5,945 bases of DNA, taken from NCBI GenBank assembly GCA_002414205.1, contig DHYQ01000109.1, forward strand, positions 43,447 to 49,391. The letters run 5' to 3'. The stretch is from Gallionellaceae bacterium UBA5126. Lineage in GTDB: Bacteria > Pseudomonadota > Gammaproteobacteria > Burkholderiales > Gallionellaceae. Position 1 is the first letter of the stretch. Every line of letters begins with the position of its first letter. Positions 1 to 5,945 of this stretch are shown piece after piece. Made by a program: the position numbers and the translations under genes. The notes beneath the pieces are model-generated. The model was given only the letters and a program-made list of their open reading frames with translations, did not search any database and was not told where the DNA came from.

Positions 1-131
1 TAATTCACCGCCGCCACATTGGCCTCGGCGCGGCGGCAAATCTCCCGCACCGTTGCGCCCTGAAAACCCGATTCGGCAAACACCTCACGCGCCGCTGTCA
101 GCAAGCGCTCCTTGATATGCGCTTGACTCAT
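1..131 (-). CDS. TetR-family transcriptional repressor, N-terminal part (runs off left edge)
   Basis: The frame starts at ATG 131-129 and gives 43 complete codons before the window ends. The product is the N-terminal DNA-binding half of a TetR-family regulator. It begins MSQAHIKERLLTAAREVFAE, then has the SGFQGATVREICRRAEANVA segment, which is the helix-turn-helix (residues about 21-43), followed by AVN where family members continue into Y-H/Y-F-G. Its start overlaps the stop of the outer-membrane factor gene as ATGA, and an AGGAG lies 10 bases upstream, so it is co-directional with the pump genes and probably translationally coupled to them. From family knowledge, TetR proteins are dimers that bind palindromic operators and are released by a ligand, often a pump substrate. 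I infer that it represses this operon. The ligand-binding domain is outside the window, so subfamily and inducer cannot be judged. Confidence 0.93.
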   Translation of the reverse strand, partial: MSQAHIKERLLTAAREVFAESGFQGATVREICRRAEANVAAVN

Positions 132-1510
132 GGTTGCTGCGCTCCTGCTAACGCTTTATACAGTTGCAAATTCGCCACCAGCGCGGCGCGGCGGATTTGC
201 AACGTAGCCTGTTCTGCGGTGTAGCTTTCGCGCTGGGCATCCAGCACTTCCAGATGACTGGCCACCCCGGCGTTAAAGCGCGCTTCTACCAGCTTCAAAC
301 GCTGCTGCTGCGCCGTTTGATTGGCCTGTTGCGCCGCCAATTGCTTGGCATAACCTTCCCGCGCCGCCAGCAAATCGGCCACTTCACGCAGCGCCAGTTG
401 CACGGTTTTTTCGTACTCGGCCACCGCCACCACCCGCCGTGCTTCGGCCAAATCAACATTGCTGCCGCTGCGACCGGCATCAAACAACGGCAAGCTCAAC
501 ATGGGCTGGAAATTCCACGCCCCGCTGCCGCCCTTGAACAAGCCGCTCAAGGTGCTGCTGGCGGTGCCAAAGCCACCGGTCAAAGTGATGCGCGGCAAAA
601 ACGCCACACGGGCGGCATTGACGCTGGCATGCGCCGCCATCAGCTTTTGCTCGGCGGCAATCACGTCCGGGCGTTGCAACAGCACCGAGGAGGGCAAGTC
701 AGCAAAAGCGGCGGCCCGGATGTCCTGCTCAGCCAAGCCCTTGCCGGGCGGCAAGTCCTGGATTTCCGCCAGCGACTTGCCCAGCAGCACTTCCAGCGCA
801 TTGTTGGCCACGCTCAACTGACGCTGCAAATTGGCTTCCTCCGCCAGCGCGGACTGGTACGCCCCATCGGCCTGCAAATAATCCAGATCGCTGGACACCC
901 CGACGCCACGCCGTTGCGCAATCAATTCACGCGACGTGGCGCGGCCCTGCACGGTGTCGCGGGTCAGGGCCAGCCGCTCGGCCAGTTCCACGGTGGCCAG
1001 ATAGCCATTCACCACGTCGGCAATCAGCGCCAAGCGCGCCGCTTGTTGCGCCGCTGCCGTGGCTAAATAACTCGCCTTGGCGGCGTCGTTCAAACTACTG
1101 ACCCGGCCCCAGAAATCCAGCTCGTAGGACAACAGGCTGAGGCCCACGTCGTAGCGATTGGCGTGGAAAGGCCGCCCGGTAAACGAGGTGCTGGCGGGCG
1201 ACAGCGAGGCGGTACGGCTGCCATACAGATTCAGGTTGGGCAACACATCAGCCTGTTGAATGCCATACAGGGCGCGGGCTTCGGCCATGCGCGCCGTGGC
1301 GATGCGCAAGTCACGGTTGTTTTCCAGCGCCACCGCCAGCAGCTTTTTCAAGCGGGCATCCTGAAACTGATTTTCCCAGTCGCCCACCTGCGGCGCGGCA
1401 GCGCGGTCATTCAGCCAGGCAGCAGAAACGGGCGTTTCCGGGCGCTGGTAATCGGTGGTGCCACAGGCGGCCAGCAGGCTGACCAGCAGCAGGGTCAAAG
1501 ACTTTTTCAT
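128..1510 (-). CDS. Outer-membrane factor lipoprotein of RND efflux pump (OprM/NodT type)
   Basis: This 460-residue protein is the outer-membrane exit duct of the pump, a trimeric TolC/OprM-type beta-barrel with a long periplasmic alpha-helical tunnel. Residues 1-16 (MKKSLTLLLVSLLAAC) are a lipoprotein signal with lipobox LAAC, so Cys16 should be lipidated. Family landmarks are YELDFWGR (129-136), LLQRPDVIAAEQKL (277-290), ARVAFLPRITLTGG (300-313) and PLFDAGR (341-347). The two-fold internal repeat of the family is visible at the tunnel tip: GVSSDLDYLQA (204-214) and GVASHLEVLDA (414-424). Length is normal for the family. The ATG start is supported by an AGGAGG 7 bases upstream and overlaps the pump stop codon as ATGA; the gene's own TGA overlaps the repressor start the same way. 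A dedicated outer-membrane gene inside the operon suggests a self-contained pump that does not need a shared TolC. The substrate cannot be read from the sequence. Confidence 0.96.
   Translation of the reverse strand: MKKSLTLLLVSLLAACGTTDYQRPETPVSAAWLNDRAAAPQVGDWENQFQDARLKKLLAVALENNRDLRIATARMAEARALYGIQQADVLPNLNLYGSRTASLSPASTSFTGRPFHANRYDVGLSLLSYELDFWGRVSSLNDAAKASYLATAAAQQAARLALIADVVNGYLATVELAERLALTRDTVQGRATSRELIAQRRGVGVSSDLDYLQADGAYQSALAEEANLQRQLSVANNALEVLLGKSLAEIQDLPPGKGLAEQDIRAAAFADLPSSVLLQRPDVIAAEQKLMAAHASVNAARVAFLPRITLTGGFGTASSTLSGLFKGGSGAWNFQPMLSLPLFDAGRSGSNVDLAEARRVVAVAEYEKTVQLALREVADLLAAREGYAKQLAAQQANQTAQQQRLKLVEARFNAGVASHLEVLDAQRESYTAEQATLQIRRAALVANLQLYKALAGAQQP
142..146 (-). promoter_or_regulatory. 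Ribosome binding site of the TetR-family gene
   Basis: On the minus strand the sequence reads AGGAG, then 10 bases, then ATG at 131. The site sits inside the last codons of the outer-membrane factor gene. It supports ATG 131 as the repressor start and independent initiation in addition to coupling through the ATGA overlap. The spacing is slightly longer than ideal. Confidence 0.7.
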
Positions 1511-4500
1511 GCTTGTTCCTCCTGATGCACCCGCGCATGACCGGGGAAAATTTTACGCACCACCACAAAGAACAGCGGTACTAAAAACACTGCCAACACG
1601 GTGGCGGCGATCATGCCGCCCATGACGCCGGTGCCAATGGCGTGGCGGCTTTGCGAGCCTGCGCCGGTGGAAATCACCAGCGGCAACACCCCGGCGATAA
1701 AGGCAATCGAAGTCATCAAAATCGGGCGGAAACGCAAACGGCAGGCTTCCAGCGTGGCCTCGCCCAGCGCCATGCCTTCATCCTGCAACTTGCGCGCAAA
1801 CTCGATAATCAGAATGGCGTTTTTCGACGACAAGCCGATGATGGCAATCAGGCCGACTTTGAAATACACGTCATTCGGCAGGCCGCGCAGATACACCGCC
1901 AGCACCGCGCCGAAAATGCCCAGCGGCACCACCAGCAACACGGCAAACGGAATCGACCAGCTTTCATACAGCGCCGCCAGACAGAGGAACACCACGAACA
2001 GCGAAATGGCAAACAGCGCCGGAGCCTGGGTGCCGGACTGACGCTCTTCAAACGAGGTGCCCGACCATTCAAAGCCGAAGCCGGGCGGCAACTGCTTGGC
2101 GATTTGCTCCATGGCTGCCACCGCTTCGCCGGAGCTGCGCCCCGGAGCCGGGCCACCGGCGATTTTCATCGCGGGCAGGCCGTTGAAGCGATCCAGCTTG
2201 GGCGCGGCGGAAATCCAGCGCGGCGTCGCCAATTCCGACAAGGCCACCATCTGGCCCTTGTTGTTGCGCACGGTCAGACGCAGGATGTCTTGCGGCGTGC
2301 GGCGCAAGCTGGCATCGGCCTGCATCTGCACGCGCAAAATGCGCCCCTGACGCACAAAGTCGTTGATGTAAGCCACGCCCAGCGCGGATTGCAGGGTGTC
2401 GTTCAAATCGGTCATGGACACGCCCAGCGCTTCCGTTTTCAGGCGGTCGATGTCCAGCAACAATTGCGCGCTCGGCTCCTGACCTTCCGGGCGCACGCCC
2501 GCCAGTGCAGGATTTTTCGAGGCCAAGCCCAACACCATCTGCCGCACTTCCAGCAATTTTTCCCGCCCCATCCCACCTCTATCCTGCAAGCGGAAATCAA
2601 AGCCGCCGACGGCGGCCAATTCGGGAATCGGCGGTGGGTTGATGAAAAACACCATGGCCAGTTTGAGTTGCGAGAACAGCTTGTTGGCCTTGCGCACCAT
2701 GTTGGGCGCGAAGCTGGCTTCGCCGGGGCGGTCTTTCCAGTCTTTCAGGCGCACAAAAGTCAGCGCGGCATTTTGCCCACGCCCAAAGAACGAGAAGCCC
2801 GCCACGCCAATCACATGCTCCACTTCCGGCTGCTTGAGCAGGTATTTTTCCACTTGGCCCAGCACTTCCAGCGTGCGCTCCTGGGTGGCCCCCGGCGGCA
2901 ACTGGATCATGCTCATAAAGTAGCCCTGATCTTCTTCCGGCAAAAAGCTGCCCGGCAACTGCGTGAACAACCCGGCCATGGCGGCAAAAATTGCCCCATA
3001 CACCAGCAGATAGCGCCCAGTTTTCTGCAACAGCTTTTGCACCCCGGCGGTATAACCGGCAGTCATGCGGGCGAAGACGCGGTTGAACCAGCCAAAAAAG
3101 CCGCTTTGCTTGTCGGCCACGGCATTGTGCTTCAGTAAGGTAGCGCACAGCGCGGGGGTTAACGTCAGCGCCATCAGCGCCGAGAAAGCCATGGTCAGCA
3201 CCAGCGTGATGGCAAACTGGCGGTAAATCGCCCCGGTGGAGCCAGAGAAAAACGCCATGGGGATAAACACCGCCGACAGCACCAGCGTGATGGCGATAAT
3301 CGCACCGACGATTTGCCCCATAGCTTTGCGCGTGGCGTCACGTGGCGACAGATGCTCGGTACGCATGATGCGCTCGACGTTTTCCACCACCACAATGGCG
3401 TCGTCCACCACAATGCCAATCGCCAGCACCATGGCAAATAGCGTCAGCACGTTGATGGAATAGCCAATCAGATACAGCCCGACCATGGCCCCGACCAGCG
3501 CGATGGGGATGACGATGGCCGGAATCAGCGTGGCGCGCCAGCTTTCCAGGAACAGATACATCACCAGCACCACCAGCAGCAGCGCCTCGAGCAGACTCTT
3601 CACCACTTCGGTGATGGACAGTTTGATGAACTTGGAGGTGTCGTATGGCACCACCCAGTCCACGCCCTTGGGGAAGAACGGGGCCATTTCCGCCATCTTG
3701 TTCTTCACCGCCTGCACGGTGTTGAGGGCGTTGGCATCCGGGGTCAGTCGGATGGCAATGTTGGCCGACGGCTGACCGTCGATGCGGGCCGTGCGGGTGT
3801 ATTCCTGCGCGCCCAGTTCCACCCGCGCCACATCGCGCACGCGCAGTGACGAACCATCGGGGTTGGTACGCACGATGATGTTGCCGAACTCTTCCGGCGA
3901 GGACAGCCGACTACGCGTGACAATCACCGCATTCAACTGCTGGCCGGGTGCCGACGGCAATTGCCCCATTTCACCCGTCGCCAGTTGCACGTTCTGCGCC
4001 CGCACTGCACGGGCCACATCCGCCGGAGAAATGGCGTAGTTCTGCAATTTTTCCGGCAACAGCCACAAGCGCATGGAGTACTCGGTACCAAACAGCATGG
4101 CCTCGCCCACCCCGGGCACGCGGCGGATGCTGTCGATCACCGAGGCACTGGCAAAACTGCCCAGCGCCACGTCATTCATGTTTTTGTCCGGCGAAAACAG
4201 CGTGACGAACATGACGTAATTGCGCGCCGTTTTGGCCACGGTCAGCCCCAGCCGCCGCACGTCATCCGGCAAACGCGCTTCCACGCGCTTGATGCGGTTC
4301 TGGGTTTCCACCGCCGCAAGATTCAGATCGGTGCCCGCTTCAAAGGTCAGGGTAATCGTGCCGGTGCCCAGTTCCGAAGCCGACTCCATGTACAGCAGAT
4401 TCTCGATACCGTTCATCTCCTGCTCCAGCAGGGCAATGGTGGTTTCCTCGATCACTTGCGCAGCCGCGCCGGGGTAATTGATGCTGACACTCAGGGCCGG

Positions 4501-4623
4501 TGGGGCCACCGCCGGATATTGCGCCACCGGCAACTTGTTCAGCGCCAAGCCACCTGCCAACAGGATAATCAGCGCAATCACCCAGGCGAAAATGGGGCGG
4601 TCAATAAAGAAACGGGCCAACAT
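1507..4623 (-). CDS. RND multidrug efflux pump, inner-membrane permease (AcrB/MexB-like, HAE1 class)
   Basis: This 1038-residue protein is the inner-membrane antiporter that uses the proton gradient to drive drugs from periplasm and outer leaflet into the outer-membrane duct. It opens MLARFFIDRPIFAWVIAL, the canonical start of HAE1 pumps, which fixes the ATG. Twelve membrane segments fit at about 10-28, 337-357, 364-386, 391-414, 436-458, 468-493, 537-556, 867-886, 890-911, 919-942, 966-985 and 998-1022, with two large periplasmic loops. Proton-relay residues are present: Asp407 and Asp408 (same numbering as AcrB), Lys934 (AcrB Lys940), Arg964 (Arg971) and Thr971 (Thr978). The switch loop reads GFSFFGRGQN (609-618). 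Pocket positions are Phe178, Phe610, Phe612 and Phe623, matching AcrB Phe178, 615, 617 and 628; AcrB Phe136 is Tyr136 here and Phe610 is Ile605. The gene lies 6 bases after the adaptor stop with no clear Shine-Dalgarno sequence. It is intact; the substrate range is unknown. Confidence 0.97.
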   Translation of the reverse strand: MLARFFIDRPIFAWVIALIILLAGGLALNKLPVAQYPAVAPPALSVSINYPGAAAQVIEETTIALLEQEMNGIENLLYMESASELGTGTITLTFEAGTDLNLAAVETQNRIKRVEARLPDDVRRLGLTVAKTARNYVMFVTLFSPDKNMNDVALGSFASASVIDSIRRVPGVGEAMLFGTEYSMRLWLLPEKLQNYAISPADVARAVRAQNVQLATGEMGQLPSAPGQQLNAVIVTRSRLSSPEEFGNIIVRTNPDGSSLRVRDVARVELGAQEYTRTARIDGQPSANIAIRLTPDANALNTVQAVKNKMAEMAPFFPKGVDWVVPYDTSKFIKLSITEVVKSLLEALLLVVLVMYLFLESWRATLIPAIVIPIALVGAMVGLYLIGYSINVLTLFAMVLAIGIVVDDAIVVVENVERIMRTEHLSPRDATRKAMGQIVGAIIAITLVLSAVFIPMAFFSGSTGAIYRQFAITLVLTMAFSALMALTLTPALCATLLKHNAVADKQSGFFGWFNRVFARMTAGYTAGVQKLLQKTGRYLLVYGAIFAAMAGLFTQLPGSFLPEEDQGYFMSMIQLPPGATQERTLEVLGQVEKYLLKQPEVEHVIGVAGFSFFGRGQNAALTFVRLKDWKDRPGEASFAPNMVRKANKLFSQLKLAMVFFINPPPIPELAAVGGFDFRLQDRGGMGREKLLEVRQMVLGLASKNPALAGVRPEGQEPSAQLLLDIDRLKTEALGVSMTDLNDTLQSALGVAYINDFVRQGRILRVQMQADASLRRTPQDILRLTVRNNKGQMVALSELATPRWISAAPKLDRFNGLPAMKIAGGPAPGRSSGEAVAAMEQIAKQLPPGFGFEWSGTSFEERQSGTQAPALFAISLFVVFLCLAALYESWSIPFAVLLVVPLGIFGAVLAVYLRGLPNDVYFKVGLIAIIGLSSKNAILIIEFARKLQDEGMALGEATLEACRLRFRPILMTSIAFIAGVLPLVISTGAGSQSRHAIGTGVMGGMIAATVLAVFLVPLFFVVVRKIFPGHARVHQEEQA
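1518..1523 (-). promoter_or_regulatory. Strong ribosome binding site of the outer-membrane factor gene
   Basis: The minus strand reads AGGAGG, a full Shine-Dalgarno match, 7 bases before the ATG at 1510. It lies within the final codons of the pump gene (its C-terminal Glu-Glu codons), so the pump C-terminus and this signal share sequence. It fixes the start of the outer-membrane factor and contrasts with the absent site before the pump gene. Confidence 0.85.
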
Positions 4624-4629
4624 GGCGGC

Positions 4630-5760
4630 TTACCGGGCCACAGCCGCTGCGGCGGCAGAGGCGGGTGCAACGGGTGCGGCCAAGGGCACCGGTTTGACCA
4701 CCGTACCGGGGCGGGCTTTTTGCAAGCCATTGACGATCAGTTGCTCCCCCCCCTTCAGCCCATCCACCACTACAAAGTCCGTACCGGCCATGGCGCTGGT
4801 CTTGATCGGTTGCGGCGTGGCCTTGCTTTCCTTGCCCACCAGCATCACAAATTGCCCCTGCGGGCCGACCTGCACGGCTTTTTGCGGCACGCGGATGCTG
4901 TTTTCTGCCACCGCTTGCGGGAAGCGGATGCGCACAAACATGCCGGGCAGCAACTCGCGCTTGGGATTGGGAAACTCGGCGCGCACCGACACCGCGCCGG
5001 TGCTGGGATCGACCGCCATATCGGTGAAGAACAACTTGCCGGGCAAGCCGTAGGTGCTGCCATCTTCCAGCAGCAATTCCACCTGCGCCGAATCCGTTCG
5101 CTTCAGCTTGCCCTGCTTGATGGCCTGTTGCAGGCGCAACAAATCCAGCCCGGACTGGGTAAAGTTGGCATAAATGGGATCCAGTTGTTCAATGGTCGCC
5201 AACAGCGTGGCATCGCCCTTGCCGACAAAGGCCCCTTCGGTGACGAGACTGCGCCCGATGTGGCCGGAAATCGCCGCCGGAACGCGGGCGTTTTCCACAT
5301 CCTCTTGAGCACGGGTCAGCGCAGCTTGGGCCTGCTTGACCCGCGCCGCTGCCAGATCGTATTCCTGTTGGCTGACGGCCTTGATGCTCAATAGCGGTTG
5401 GTAACGCGACACCGTTTGCTGCGTAATCAGCAAATCGGCCTTAGCGGATTCCAGCACCGATTGATAGACCTTGGGGTTAATCAGAAACAAAGGCTGACCA
5501 GCCTTGACGTCGGTGCCTTCCTCAAACAGGCGCTTATCGACAATGCCTTCCACGCGTGCACGCACCTGGGCCGTGCGATACGCCTGCAAGCGCCCGGGCA
5601 AATCCTGCGTCAACGTGGCCGAGCCACGCCCCACCGTCACCACATCCACCTCCGGTGGCGGCATCCCGGCCCCGGGCGGGCCGCCCGCTGCTTTTTCCTT
5701 GCCCCCGCCACACGCCGCCAACACCGCGCTCAACGCCATGACCACCATCATCTTCTTCAT
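4630..5760 (-). CDS. RND efflux pump periplasmic adaptor lipoprotein (AcrA/MexA-like membrane fusion protein)
   Basis: The adaptor joins the inner-membrane pump to the outer-membrane duct in the periplasm. I chose ATG 5760, giving 376 residues that begin with the compact lipoprotein signal MKKMMVVMALSAVLAAC (Cys17 lipidated). In-frame ATG 5772 and TTG 5775 would add only 4 or 5 residues and lie against a hairpin. Domains in order are: Gly/Pro linker (18-36), first lipoyl half (about 64-95, EGIVDKRLFEEGTDVKAGQP), alpha-hairpin (about 97-160), second lipoyl half (about 159-190, ISGHIGRSLVTEG), beta-barrel (about 195-285) and membrane-proximal domain (about 287-356). The hairpin tip carries RxxxLxxxxxxS (Arg119, Leu123, Ser130), the motif known in adaptors that dock on TolC-type channels. 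DPSTGAVSVRAEFPNP and LLPGMFVRI are typical of the family. The Ala/Pro-rich tail (359-376) is low complexity. A run of eight G lies in codons 336-339. It is the first gene of the operon. Confidence 0.95.
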   Translation of the reverse strand: MKKMMVVMALSAVLAACGGGKEKAAGGPPGAGMPPPEVDVVTVGRGSATLTQDLPGRLQAYRTAQVRARVEGIVDKRLFEEGTDVKAGQPLFLINPKVYQSVLESAKADLLITQQTVSRYQPLLSIKAVSQQEYDLAAARVKQAQAALTRAQEDVENARVPAAISGHIGRSLVTEGAFVGKGDATLLATIEQLDPIYANFTQSGLDLLRLQQAIKQGKLKRTDSAQVELLLEDGSTYGLPGKLFFTDMAVDPSTGAVSVRAEFPNPKRELLPGMFVRIRFPQAVAENSIRVPQKAVQVGPQGQFVMLVGKESKATPQPIKTSAMAGTDFVVVDGLKGGEQLIVNGLQKARPGTVVKPVPLAAPVAPASAAAAAVAR

Positions 5761-5773
5761 GCCCAGCCCCATC

Positions 5774-5797
5774 AAAAAAACCGCCGGTCGGCGGTTT
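5774..5797 (-). terminator. Intrinsic-terminator-like hairpin in the operon leader
   Basis: On the minus strand a perfect 8-bp stem AAACCGCC / GGCGGTTT with a GACC loop is followed directly by four more T, so that seven T follow the GC-rich stem. This is a textbook intrinsic terminator for leftward transcription. It ends one base before the in-frame ATG at 5772 and 13 bases before the preferred adaptor start at 5760, and it lies downstream of the promoter candidate at 5839-5867. It therefore either attenuates the efflux operon or ends a leftward transcript entering from beyond the right edge. In the rightward direction the T-run is poor, so function on the plus strand is less likely. Confidence 0.7.
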
Positions 5798-5838
5798 GGT
5801 CTTGAACGAACAACAAACTACACAATTCTGTTGCCGCT

Positions 5839-5867
5839 AGGGTAGCAAACGCTTGTTTGAAAGTAAA
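5839..5867 (-). promoter_or_regulatory. Candidate sigma-70-type promoter of the efflux operon
   Basis: On the minus strand a -35-like TTTACT (5867-5862, 4 of 6 matches) is followed after exactly 17 bases by TACCCT (5844-5839, 3 of 6 matches), preceded by TGC, an extended -10 signal. Transcription would start near 5832, giving a leader of about 72 bases to the adaptor ATG. The region is clearly richer in A/T than the genes. The hexamers are only moderate, as expected for a regulated promoter; the call is a prediction from sequence alone. Confidence 0.45.
5846..5859. promoter_or_regulatory. Candidate repressor operator (palindrome CAAAC-N4-GTTTG)
   Basis: CAAACGCTTGTTTG has perfect 5-base inverted arms around a 4-base centre. 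It lies wholly between the predicted -35 and -10 elements of the operon promoter, where a bound dimer would block RNA polymerase. Size and symmetry fit a TetR-type operator, and a TetR gene is in the operon. The pairing of this site with that repressor is inference; short palindromes also occur by chance. Confidence 0.35.
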
Positions 5868-5892
5868 GGCTGACAAAATGAAACGGGATTAA

Positions 5893-5905
5893 CGGCTGAC
5901 AGCCG
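5893..5905. repeat. Short inverted repeat CGGCT-GAC-AGCCG with a nearby GGCTGACA copy
   Basis: The 13-base sequence CGGCTGACAGCCG forms 5-base arms around GAC. Its core GGCTGACA (5894-5901) is repeated in the same orientation at 5868-5875, 26 bases away and next to the predicted -35 element at 5862-5867. It could be a second binding site upstream of the operon promoter or ahead of a divergent gene. The repeats are short and may be chance. Confidence 0.25.
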
Positions 5906-5921
5906 CCTTGAGACGCTGAGC

Positions 5922-5945
5922 ATGGAATTCATCGACCAAGGTCTA
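5922..5945 (+). CDS. Possible start of a divergent gene, running off right edge
   Basis: ATG at 5922 opens a rightward frame reading MEFIDQGL and leaving the window. The frame is open back to a stop at 5871-5873 with no other ATG. There is no good Shine-Dalgarno sequence; only a GAG 9 bases upstream. Eight codons cannot identify a product. It is listed because the DNA between it and the efflux operon looks like a non-coding control region, and no leftward coding frame at this edge is convincing. Confidence 0.2.

Noticed and set aside
164..1066. Rightward open frame of 300 codons opposite the outer-membrane factor gene
   Set aside because: It is antisense to a complete, conserved lipoprotein gene and has the same low-information, Gln/Arg-rich composition as the other antisense frames.
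1642..3138. Rightward open frame of 498 codons opposite the pump gene
   Set aside because: It lies entirely within the HAE1 pump gene on the other strand, has a His/Gln/Arg-rich product without domains, and no ribosome site of note. It is a shadow of the pump.
3961..5394. Long rightward open frame of 477 codons opposite the pump and adaptor genes
   Set aside because: It crosses the junction of two clearly real leftward genes. Its product is rich in Gln, His, Arg and Gly without any recognisable domain. Long antisense frames are expected in GC-rich genes, so I treat it as a shadow.
5895..5942. Short leftward frame ending VDEFHAQRLKAAVSR and stop, looking like a protein C-terminus
   Set aside because: An in-frame TAG at 5943-5945 closes it on the upstream side, so it cannot be the tail of a longer protein, and there is no ATG or ribosome site.
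5840..5944. Leftward frame open from the right edge and ending just before the operon leader
   Set aside because: It would read MNSMLSVSRRLSAV and onward, overlaps the predicted promoter, is in A/T-richer sequence unlike the genes, and resembles no protein I know. It is more likely non-coding control DNA.
1..5945. Mobile element, CRISPR array, tRNA or rRNA
   Set aside because: I saw no terminal inverted repeats, transposase or integrase motifs, regularly spaced repeats, or RNA gene signatures. Nearly all of the window is accounted for by the four co-directional genes.

Overview
The window holds one tightly packed leftward (minus-strand) operon for a tripartite RND (resistance-nodulation-division) multidrug efflux pump of the AcrAB-TolC / MexAB-OprM type. 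In order of transcription it encodes a periplasmic adaptor lipoprotein (4630-5760), a 1038-residue inner-membrane proton/drug antiporter of the HAE1 class (1507-4623), an outer-membrane factor lipoprotein of the OprM/NodT type (128-1510), and the first 43 codons of a TetR-family repressor that runs off the left edge (1-131). The DNA is GC-rich, and all proteins have the sequence style of a Gram-negative proteobacterium, probably Beta- or Gammaproteobacteria. I cannot name a genus from this window.

The genes are packed as one transcription unit. There is a 6-base gap between adaptor and pump, and ATGA overlaps (4 bases) at both pump/outer-membrane factor and outer-membrane factor/repressor. 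Two of the three downstream starts have a good Shine-Dalgarno sequence; the pump start does not and probably relies on coupling to the adaptor gene. The adaptor and the outer-membrane factor both have clear lipobox signal peptides. The pump has the canonical proton-relay residues, and the adaptor hairpin carries the RxxxLxxxxxxS tip motif of adaptors that dock on TolC/OprM-type channels. All three parts therefore look intact and matched.

The right-hand 185 bases (5761-5945) are the control region. I see a plausible leftward sigma-70-type promoter at 5839-5867 with a CAAAC-N4-GTTTG palindrome in its spacer, which is a reasonable TetR-type operator candidate. Between that promoter and the adaptor start lies a perfect 8-bp hairpin followed by a T-run (5774-5797), an intrinsic-terminator-like element in the operon leader. 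A rightward frame begins with ATG at 5922 and leaves the window after 8 codons; it is only a weak candidate for a divergent gene.

The pump itself is a well-known system. The points worth a second look are regulatory: the leader terminator, the repressor placed last in its own operon, the operator-like palindrome, and a G8 tract inside the adaptor gene.
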